This document shows positions 1 through 5,358 of a stretch of DNA of 7,930 bases, one piece after another. This DNA is from Pseudomonadota bacterium. Its GTDB lineage: Bacteria > Myxococcota_A > Polyangia > Polyangiales > Polyangiaceae. The DNA lies in assembly GCA_023411445.1 (NCBI GenBank), contig JAEYOT010000917.1:1-7930 (forward strand), written 5' to 3'. The position numbers and the translations under genes are program-made. Below the pieces are notes generated by a model. That model saw nothing but the letters and a program-made list of their open reading frames with translations. It was not told where the DNA came from and did no database searches. Numbering within the stretch: position 1 is the first letter of the stretch; each line of letters begins with the position of its first letter.

Positions 1-836
1 ACGACCAGCCGCGCAGCGCCCTCGAAGGCGGCGCGCCAGTCGCGGCCCAGCGCCGGCGGCTCCTCGCGCGTGAAGCGCTCACAGGCTCGCACCAGCGCGA
101 GCGTGTGACGCCGGCCCGGGGCGAGCAGCCACAAGAGGCGGAGCCGTAGCCGCGAGTGCGAGCGGAGGCCGAGCAGCTGCTCGGCGCAGCTGCGAAAGAG
201 CAGCTTTCGTACACTGAAGGGACCCAGGCGCGCTAAGCGCAGCACTTGTACCCAATTGCCGCGCTCGGCGGCATCGGCCAGGAGCCAAGCGTGGCAGTAG
301 CTGCGCACGACGTAGCTATTGTGCCGAAGCTCCAGCGCGAGCTTGAACAGCAGGCGAGCCTGCTCGTGGTCGCCCCGCAGCGCGTCGACCATGGCTTGCG
401 CGGCGATGGTGTAGCTTCGCGCCGTCGGTGCGTCCGTAGCCAGCAAGATCGAGTCAGCTAGCTTCTTCAGCTGCGCCGGGCCGAGTAGCCAGCCATGGCG
501 CACACGCGCTCGGAGCTCCCAGAACACCGCAGCGCCGCGGTTCTCCTTGGAGGCGCTCCACGGGCGTAGGCCGCGCGTGAGCCAGTACGGCAGCACGGGG
601 ATACCGAGCCAGGCCACGAGCGCAACTGGCACGCCCGGCAGCAGCACCAGCATCGTCATTGCGCCCACACCGAGGCGCCGTTCGTTGACCGTCATGGTCA
701 AGAGCGCTGCGCCGACTGCCACGCGCAGCAGCGTGAAGAAGATCGGGCGGGTATTGGTCGACGCCTCGTTCTCGCCGGAGCGCGCCGCCATGATGATGCG
801 GACGATAATGAAAACTAAGAACGCTGCCCCGTACAC
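1..836 (-). CDS. Membrane protein with three N-terminal helices and a TPR-like helical domain (3' end cut by window)
   Basis: I do not recognise a named family. The visible 278 residues begin GTG-TAC-GGG-GCA. Three hydrophobic helices lie near residues 3-18 (GAAFLVFIIVRIIM), 33-50 and 57-85. After them comes an Ala/Leu-rich, soluble-looking helical stretch (about 95-278) with TPR/HEAT-like spacing, for example ARSYTIAAQAMVDALRGDHE followed by QARLLFKLALEL. GTG at 836 is chosen because GGAGG sits five bases upstream, and the frame has a stop 72 bases above this start with no ATG or GTG between. The next in-frame ATG would delete the first helix. It overlaps the end of the J-like gene by 22 bases on the same strand, so it is the third gene of the Hsp70 operon. 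I infer an inner-membrane protein with a helical scaffold that might anchor the chaperone pair. A rhomboid-like or transport role is not supported. The real C-terminus lies beyond base 1. Confidence 0.8.
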   Translation of the reverse strand, partial: MYGAAFLVFIIVRIIMAARSGENEASTNTRPIFFTLLRVAVGAALLTMTVNERRLGVGAMTMLVLLPGVPVALVAWLGIPVLPYWLTRGLRPWSASKENRGAAVFWELRARVRHGWLLGPAQLKKLADSILLATDAPTARSYTIAAQAMVDALRGDHEQARLLFKLALELRHNSYVVRSYCHAWLLADAAERGNWVQVLRLARLGPFSVRKLLFRSCAEQLLGLRSHSRLRLRLLWLLAPGRRHTLALVRACERFTREEPPALGRDWRAAFEGAARLV

Positions 837-1150
837 GGCGGCCTCCAGCCGATGCTCCGTAGGGCACCTGCAAACGCCGGCGGGGCGGGGCGATTCTCGG
901 CCTTCACTTCACTCCACGGCTCGGCCAACGCGCGCGCCAGCGGATCGCGCAGCGCCGCTAGCGCGGTGCGCACCGCCGCCTCGTCGCGCGGCCTCGGCCC
1001 CAACGGCGTGTCGTAGCTTTGCGCGGAAGCCGCGCCGATGCCGAGCTGGAGCAGGAGCTTTTGGCCGGCGCGCTCTACTTCCATGCGCGAGGCCGTGGGC
1101 GGCACGCCCAGCACCCAGAACGGATTTTGCTCCAGCTCTTCGCGCTTCAT
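815..1150 (-). CDS. Small J-domain-like protein without an HPD motif
   Basis: This 111-residue protein resembles the start and end of a DnaJ J-domain. NPFWVLGVPPTASRMEVERA (residues 9-28) matches the helix I to helix II pattern 'xxYxxLGVxxxAsxxEIxxA'. DEAAVRTALAALRDPLARAL (56-75) matches helices III-IV ('a..AL..LsDP..R'). Between them, where J-proteins carry His-Pro-Asp, the sequence is GIGAASAQSYDTPLGPRPR, with no HPD. A canonical J-protein stimulates Hsp70 ATPase through that tripeptide; this one should not do so in the usual way. ATG at 1150 overlaps the Hsp70 stop as ATGA, implying translational coupling. There is no good Shine-Dalgarno sequence of its own. It is probably a dedicated cytosolic partner of the adjacent Hsp70. 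The J-like assignment is by eye; the remainder (80-111) is Pro-rich and unassigned. Confidence 0.75.
   Translation of the reverse strand: MKREELEQNPFWVLGVPPTASRMEVERAGQKLLLQLGIGAASAQSYDTPLGPRPRDEAAVRTALAALRDPLARALAEPWSEVKAENRPAPPAFAGALRSIGWRPPCTGQRS
842..846 (-). promoter_or_regulatory. Ribosome binding site GGAGG for the membrane/TPR gene
   Basis: On the minus strand GGAGG is followed by five bases and then GTG at 836. It lies inside the last codons of the J-like gene. It decides the start of the membrane protein and explains how a gene overlapping its neighbour by 22 bases can be translated. Confidence 0.75.
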
Positions 1151-3597
1151 CGCACGCCCGAATCGAAGCCCAACGCACGCTCCTCGCCATGGGTTGGCAG
1201 GAGCCGCCAGAGGTCCCGCACGGCGCGCTCGACCTCTGCGCGGTTGCCGGCGAGCTCGGCCCTGCGCGCCTTGTTGAGCAGCGCTTGCGCTTGGCGCGGG
1301 TCGCTCGCGTCCTGCAGGCGGTTGGAGCAGGCGTCTAGCTCCCAGCTCCACGCGTCCGGGTGCCGTAGGTAGGCGGCCAGGCGCAAGCGCGCGACCGTGT
1401 TCAAGTGGCGTTCGATCTCACGCGGGCTCTTGCTGCGCAGCGAGCGCTGGATCTGATCCATACACTGCGCCAGCGTCTTGCGCTCTGTTTCGGTGCCCAG
1501 CTGCTCCAGCCAGCTCGCAGCCAAGCTGTGCTCTTCGAACACGCGAGCGTTGAGCTCCGGCCAGGCGTTCTGCGCTTCCAGATCGCCGAGCAGGCCGTCC
1601 GCGTCGATGATGGCGCGGCGGGCCTTTTCGGCCGCGTCCGCGCTGCCACCTTGCGCCGCGGCGATGTCTTTCTGGATCTCCGCCAGCGTAGCTTCGAACT
1701 GTGCTAGGGCCGTGATGGCGGCGCGCTCACCGTTGCGGAAGCCGCTGGCGCGGAGCTCGGCGGCGCGCTGCTGTAGCTGCCGCGTCAGCTCGCTCATTTG
1801 CTCCGGCGAAGCGGCAGGCGCGACCAGCTGCTCTACCCGATCGAAGACCAGCTCTTGCGCCGGGATCAGCGCCTTGACCGAGAGCGCGCCGCCGCGATCC
1901 ACCTCCAGCGTGAGCTCCACCACCGAGCCCATCGGCAGGCTTTGCTTCAGGGACCGAGCCGGGATCTCGATCACGCCGACCAGGCGGCACAGGTGCGCGA
2001 ACGGAAAGTCACCCTGCACGATGGGCACGCGCAGCGCGTAGTCCGCCGAAGGTGCCACGGCTTGGACGGTGCGCAGCGTGAACGTCTTGCGCATGGGCAG
2101 CGGCGAGCCACGCTCGAAATAGACCTGCACGCTGTCGTCTGCCAGCGCGACGCCGATGGTGCGGGCCAGCGGTGGCTCTCCGATGGCCACGCCGTGCATC
2201 AGCGAGATCTCCGCCGGGGTGGCGGCGACCACGTTGCCGCCCACTTGCGTCACCTCCACCGCGAAGACGCCGGCTTGGCGCCGCTTGAGCGACAACATGC
2301 CGGAGAAGGTGCCGTCCGGCTCGAACGGGAGCCACTCGCTCGCCCACTCGCCGTCTTTCCGCGTGAAGCGCACCGCCTCCGGCTGGGGCTCACCTTCGCT
2401 GCTCAAGCTGCGGCCGACCACGAACGGCGACGTGTCTGGCGTCATCGCGGGGTACTGCAGCCAGAGCTTCGGTCCCTTCGGCGCCGCGGCGCTCTGGCTC
2501 TTGGGGCGCGCGTCCAGACCCGCCGTGACCGCAAACAGCGCGGCGCCCTGCGCGACGAGCAGCATTGGATCTAGCCCGGCGCCGAACGGCGCTCGCAGCG
2601 CGCCCTCCAGGCGCTCACGCAGCGACGGCGTCAGCGTGGGGCCGCCGACCAGCACCACGCGCTCGAGCTCGCGCACGCCGTGCTGCTTGAGCAGCCGCTC
2701 GCACACACGGATGGAGCGATCCACCAGCTGAGCCGTCACGTCGGCCAGCTCGCGCGCAGTGACGACCAGCTCCAGGTCGCCGCAGGGCTCGCCGTCCACC
2801 TCCAGGTCGTCGAGCAACAGCGTGCTGGTTTCCGCACGAGAGAGCTCGATCTTCGCCTCCTCCGCGTGCGCTTTTAGCCGCGCGATGGCGCCCGCGTGCG
2901 CGGCGTTGCTGCGCTCGAGCCGCACGCCTTGCTCCGCGAGCCGCTCCAGCAGCCAATCGACCAGCGCCAGGTCGAAGTCGCGGCCACCCAAGAAGTTGTC
3001 GCCGTCGTGACCGACGACGCGCAGCAGCCCCTCCTGCGTCTCCAGCAGCGACGCATCGAAGGTGCCTCCGCCCAGGTCGTAGACGAGCCAGTGGCCGCGC
3101 GACTCTTCTGCGGTCCAGCCGGAGGCCAACGCGGAGGCCACCGGCTCCTGGATCGTCTCGATGCGGGTGAAGCCGGCCAAGCGCGCGGCCTCGCTGGTGG
3201 CCTTGATTTGCGGCAGCTCGAACAGGGCCGGCACCGCGACCACGGCTTGCTCCGGAGCGAAGCCGAGCTGCGCTTCGACGTCCTTGCGCAGCGAGCGCAG
3301 CACCTCCGCCGACAGCTCCTCGGGCGTGCGGCTCAGGCCGGCCGCCTTGAACTCGCAGCGATTCTGCGAGCCCATCAGGCGCTTGAACTCTGCGCGGGTG
3401 TTGTCCGGATCGCGCTGCAGGAAGCGGCGAGCTCGGGCGCCGACGCTCACGCCCCCTTTGGCGTCGATGCGCACGACGCTGGGCGTGAGGGTCTCGCCGC
3501 TCTGCGTACGGATGGCGAGCAGCTGCTCTCCATCGAAGGCGCTGGCCGCCGAGTTGGTGGTCCCCAGATCGATTCCCAAGTAAAGCGGCCTATCCAT
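1147..3597 (-). CDS. Divergent Hsp70 (DnaK-like) chaperone with an inserted segment before the substrate-binding domain
   Basis: The protein has 816 residues against about 640 for DnaK. The actin-like ATPase domain is complete: phosphate-1 GIDLGTTNS (8-16), FKRLMG (71-76) with Lys72 at the DnaK Lys70 position, phosphate-2 VYDLGGGTFD (172-181) with the catalytic Thr179, LGGRDFD (203-209) and the adenosine motif VVLVGGPTLTPSLRE (314-328). Domain I ends near 361. Instead of the short VLLLD-type linker there are roughly 115 residues (362-479), Pro-rich at first and then beta-like with Trp and Phe. A substrate-binding beta domain is recognisable at about 480-580 (TIGVALADDSVQVYFERGSP, ending GGALSVKALI). 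A helical tail of some 225 residues follows. The position of DnaK Arg151, part of the interdomain relay, reads Ile131. I start at ATG 3597 because the domain begins there; the longer open frame upstream runs through the promoter. First gene of the operon; it is probably not the housekeeping DnaK, since no grpE or dnaJ is adjacent. Confidence 0.93.
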   Translation of the reverse strand: MDRPLYLGIDLGTTNSAASAFDGEQLLAIRTQSGETLTPSVVRIDAKGGVSVGARARRFLQRDPDNTRAEFKRLMGSQNRCEFKAAGLSRTPEELSAEVLRSLRKDVEAQLGFAPEQAVVAVPALFELPQIKATSEAARLAGFTRIETIQEPVASALASGWTAEESRGHWLVYDLGGGTFDASLLETQEGLLRVVGHDGDNFLGGRDFDLALVDWLLERLAEQGVRLERSNAAHAGAIARLKAHAEEAKIELSRAETSTLLLDDLEVDGEPCGDLELVVTARELADVTAQLVDRSIRVCERLLKQHGVRELERVVLVGGPTLTPSLRERLEGALRAPFGAGLDPMLLVAQGAALFAVTAGLDARPKSQSAAAPKGPKLWLQYPAMTPDTSPFVVGRSLSSEGEPQPEAVRFTRKDGEWASEWLPFEPDGTFSGMLSLKRRQAGVFAVEVTQVGGNVVAATPAEISLMHGVAIGEPPLARTIGVALADDSVQVYFERGSPLPMRKTFTLRTVQAVAPSADYALRVPIVQGDFPFAHLCRLVGVIEIPARSLKQSLPMGSVVELTLEVDRGGALSVKALIPAQELVFDRVEQLVAPAASPEQMSELTRQLQQRAAELRASGFRNGERAAITALAQFEATLAEIQKDIAAAQGGSADAAEKARRAIIDADGLLGDLEAQNAWPELNARVFEEHSLAASWLEQLGTETERKTLAQCMDQIQRSLRSKSPREIERHLNTVARLRLAAYLRHPDAWSWELDACSNRLQDASDPRQAQALLNKARRAELAGNRAEVERAVRDLWRLLPTHGEERALGFDSGVR

Positions 3598-3610
3598 CCG
3601 TCCGAGATTG

Positions 3611-3639
3611 AGCCTACAAGAGCTGCGCCGCCTCGTCAG
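3611..3639 (-). promoter_or_regulatory. Sigma-70-like promoter of the Hsp70 operon
   Basis: On the minus strand, CTGACG (3639-3634; four of six matches to TTGACA) and TAGGCT (3616-3611; matching TA at the start and T at the end of TATAAT) are separated by exactly 17 bases. The -10 box ends 13 bases before ATG 3597, implying a very short leader. No CIRCE inverted repeat and no sigma-32-type -35/-10 pair was found, so nothing here points to heat-shock control. Confidence 0.45.
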
Positions 3640-3642
3640 CGC

Positions 3643-3648
3643 TAGACT
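3643..3648 (+). promoter_or_regulatory. Possible -10 box (TAGACT) for the divergent 128-residue protein gene
   Basis: TAGACT ends 14 bases before ATG 3663, nearly the same geometry as the TAGGCT box on the opposite strand. No convincing -35 hexamer is found 16-18 bases upstream, so this is a weak call based on the mirrored layout. Confidence 0.25.
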
Positions 3649-3662
3649 GCGGCGCGCGCGCC

Positions 3663-4049
3663 ATGCTGAAGATTCACGAAGCAATCGCCGAAGGTGGGGA
3701 GCTGTCGTCTGTCTACCTGCGTGTGACGGCGCCGGCAGGCGGGCTCGAGATCGTCACCGCAGACGGCTCCTTCGCGCTCCCACCGGGTGCTCTCGAGCGC
3801 GTGCTGGAGCGCTACGGGGCGCCCTTCGATCGCCAAGCGCCGATCACGGAGGTAGCGGAGCTCGCGCTCGGCGCTGGTCGCACGCTCCGCCACGTCCGGC
3901 ACTTGGCCGGCTACGACGTCGTCCCGCGCGACTACCTGGTGCTCGTCGATGAGACCGGAGAAGGGCTGTGCGCGCACGGCGCGAGCGTGACGGCGCCGCT
4001 GCTCCACCTGGCTCGCGCGCTCGCTGCGGCGAAGCCGGCGTTGGTCTAG
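3663..4049 (+). CDS. Conserved-looking small protein of unknown function
   Basis: I do not recognise this 128-residue protein. Codon choice is strongly GC-biased at third positions, and the translation is balanced and acidic-basic mixed, unlike the Arg-rich products of other frames here, so I take it as real. Residues 15-40 look like a beta hairpin (VYLRVTAPAGGLEIVTADGS), 42-51 a helix, and the C-terminus (107-124) an amphipathic Ala/Leu helix. A central run GAGRTLRHVRHLAGYDVVPRD (70-90) and YLVLVD (91-96) look structured. There is no signal peptide or membrane helix, so it is probably cytosolic. It is divergent from the Hsp70 operon across 65 bases and may share control with it. There is no Shine-Dalgarno sequence: the 12 bases before ATG are a perfect GC palindrome. 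Cofactor or nucleic-acid motifs were looked for and not seen. Confidence 0.7.
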   Translation: MLKIHEAIAEGGELSSVYLRVTAPAGGLEIVTADGSFALPPGALERVLERYGAPFDRQAPITEVAELALGAGRTLRHVRHLAGYDVVPRDYLVLVDETGEGLCAHGASVTAPLLHLARALAAAKPALV

Positions 4050-4081
4050 CTGCGGCGAGTAGCACCTCATCATCGCTGAGT

Positions 4082-4113
4082 CGTACGCTCGCGCGAGCTC
4101 GTACGGAGCTTTT
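4082..4113 (+). terminator. Possible weak intrinsic terminator after the 128-residue protein gene
   Basis: Two alternative stems overlap here, starting 33 bases after the stop at 4049. One pairs the CGTACG at 4082-4087 with the CGTACG at 4100-4105 around a CTCGC/GCGAG core. The other pairs AGCTC (4096-4100) with GAGCT (4106-4110) around a five-base loop and runs straight into a short TTTT (4110-4113). The T-run is short and the second stem is only five pairs, so termination is plausible but not certain. Confidence 0.35.
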
Positions 4114-4160
4114 GCGCCTCAAGCCGCGAGCGCTTCTGCCGTTCGAGGGTCTTTGGCTAA

Positions 4161-4176
4161 AGCGCGCTTTCGCGCT
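4161..4176 (+). repeat. Leader hairpin AGCGCG-CTTT-CGCGCT
   Basis: A perfect six-pair inverted repeat with a four-base loop lies ten bases before the strong ribosome binding site of the exported-protein gene. If transcribed it would form a stable stem in the 5' leader. Apart from this and the terminator-like stems, the gap 4050-4197 shows no convincing -35/-10 pair. Confidence 0.4.
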
Positions 4177-4186
4177 CGAGCATCTC

Positions 4187-4193
4187 AGGAGGT
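4187..4193 (+). promoter_or_regulatory. Strong ribosome binding site AGGAGGT
   Basis: AGGAGGT is followed by TACC and ATG at 4198. It is the best ribosome binding site in the window. It fixes the start of the exported protein and rules out the in-frame ATG at 4153, which lacks such a site and would place 15 charged residues before the signal peptide. Confidence 0.85.
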
Positions 4194-4197
4194 TACC

Positions 4198-5334
4198 ATG
4201 GTCCGTCAGCGCTCGTATGTCGTGGTCGGCTGGTGTTGCGCGAGCTTGCTCTTTGCGGGCGCGGCGAGCGCGGATGTCGTCACGCTGCGCGATGGCACGC
4301 GCCTCGAAGGCCAGGTCAAGCTACAGGAGCTCGGCAAGTACGTCGTGATCGTGCTGACCGACGGCACACAGAAGACGGTGATGTGGGACGACGTGAAGGG
4401 GGTAGACGTGACCGCGCCGCAGGCTCCAGCCCCGGCGCCGTCGGCCGCCGGACCCGCCGCGGAGCCGGCCGTCACGCCCCCGAGCGGCGCGCCGGAGCAA
4501 GCAGCAGCAGCGCCCTCGGGTGGAGCATTCCTGGGGCCTCGTCCGGAGCGGACGGAGGTGACGGCGGTGGCCGATCGCAGCGGCGTCAGCGCGAGCATGG
4601 CGCACGAGTGCGGTGAGGGCGACGCCGCGTGTCACGAGCGCGCCGAGCTCACCGCCAAGGGCGGCGAGGTGAGCGCCAAGTACCGCGCGACGGAGGACTG
4701 CTCGACCGCACCGGGTCAAGTCTGTACGAAGCAGACGTCCGCCGACGCGAGCAGCGACGGCTTGCGCTTGAGCGTCACGAAGGAAACGGTGGATCGCGTG
4801 CGAGGGCCGAAGACCGGCGCGACCCAGCTCGGCTTGACGGCGAACTTGCTGATCGGTGGAAATGACATGTTCAACATGACGGGCATCACCGCCGGCTTGA
4901 GCATGCGCTTTTTGACCGGTGGCCAGTTCCCGAACGACAAGGGCGGTAAGTGGTTCGGCTTCTTCTTGGAGCCGTCGGCTCAGCTCAGCTACGTCAAGAT
5001 GTCCTCGGACGTCGGCGGTGAGACGATGGACTCCAGCAGCGCGGCCGGCTTGCTGGGTGCCAGCGCGGGCCTGCAGTGGATGAAGTTCGGCCAGCTCGAC
5101 GCGAAATCGCTCAAGCAGAAGGGCCACGGCTTCGCGCTCGGCGGTCAGCTCGGCACTTACGTTCCGTTCAGCGAAGGTGAGGCCACCATGACCTACGGTG
5201 GCTCCATCAGCTACCTGATGCCTTCCTACAACCCAGGGACTGGCAGCGTGCGCTCGGAGCAGCTGAACCTGTTCGTGCTACCCACGACGGACCTGTTCAT
5301 GATCCTGATCGGTGGCCAGCTCGGCATCGGTTGA
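4198..5334 (+). CDS. Exported protein: SH3/Sm-like domain, Pro/Ala linker, four-cysteine segment, probable outer-membrane beta-barrel
   Basis: The protein has 378 residues. A signal peptide (MVRQR, hydrophobic core, GAASA) predicts cleavage after Ala25; there is no lipobox despite Cys13-Cys14. Residues 26-71 (VVTLRDGTRLEGQV, then VLTDGTQKTVMWDDV) look like a small beta domain of SH3 or Sm type. Residues 72-110 are a Pro/Ala linker. Residues 116-180 contain Cys138, Cys145, Cys168 and Cys176, which could form two disulfides in the periplasm. From about 207 to the end, alternating hydrophobic strands with Gly and aromatic residues (TQLGLTANLLIG, GITAGLSMRFLTG, FLEPSAQLSYVKM, GASAGLQWMKF, FALGGQLGTYVPF, GGSISYLMPSY, LFMILIGGQLGIG) suggest an eight-strand-like barrel. 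The last residue is Gly rather than the usual Phe. It stands alone on its strand and converges with the Gcr-like gene. The barrel call is inference; the name and substrate are unknown. Confidence 0.88.
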   Translation: MVRQRSYVVVGWCCASLLFAGAASADVVTLRDGTRLEGQVKLQELGKYVVIVLTDGTQKTVMWDDVKGVDVTAPQAPAPAPSAAGPAAEPAVTPPSGAPEQAAAAPSGGAFLGPRPERTEVTAVADRSGVSASMAHECGEGDAACHERAELTAKGGEVSAKYRATEDCSTAPGQVCTKQTSADASSDGLRLSVTKETVDRVRGPKTGATQLGLTANLLIGGNDMFNMTGITAGLSMRFLTGGQFPNDKGGKWFGFFLEPSAQLSYVKMSSDVGGETMDSSSAAGLLGASAGLQWMKFGQLDAKSLKQKGHGFALGGQLGTYVPFSEGEATMTYGGSISYLMPSYNPGTGSVRSEQLNLFVLPTTDLFMILIGGQLGIG

Positions 5335-5358
5335 GCGCGGCTCGCGCTGCTCAGCGCG
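5334..5358. terminator. Overlapping GC hairpins at the convergent junction
   Basis: The stops of the two convergent genes are 16 bases apart. AGCGCG (5334-5339) pairs with CGCGCT (5343-5348), and alternatively CGCGCTG (5343-5349) pairs with CAGCGCG (5352-5358). No T-run follows on either strand, so a classical intrinsic terminator is not shown. The stems could still slow polymerase or protect 3' ends of both messages. Confidence 0.25.

Noticed and set aside
454..873. Minus-strand open frame of 139 codons starting at TTG
   Set aside because: Its product is Arg/Ala/His-rich without structure. The frame one base over encodes three clean membrane helices behind GGAGG, so this is an out-of-frame shadow.
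1798..3645. Long plus-strand open frames opposite the Hsp70 gene
   Set aside because: They are antisense to a gene with all Hsp70 motifs intact, and their products are Arg-rich with no motif.
3598..3662. Heat-shock control (CIRCE repeat or sigma-32 promoter) of the Hsp70 operon
   Set aside because: Neither the 9-9-9 inverted repeat nor a sigma-32-type -35/-10 pair is present in the 65-base region.
1147..3684. Longer Hsp70 start at 3684
   Set aside because: It would add 29 Arg/Ser-rich residues before the canonical start, run through the proposed promoter and overlap the divergent gene.
4321..5127. Minus-strand open frame opposite the exported-protein gene
   Set aside because: The opposite strand has a signal peptide, strong ribosome site and coherent beta strands; this frame has none of these.
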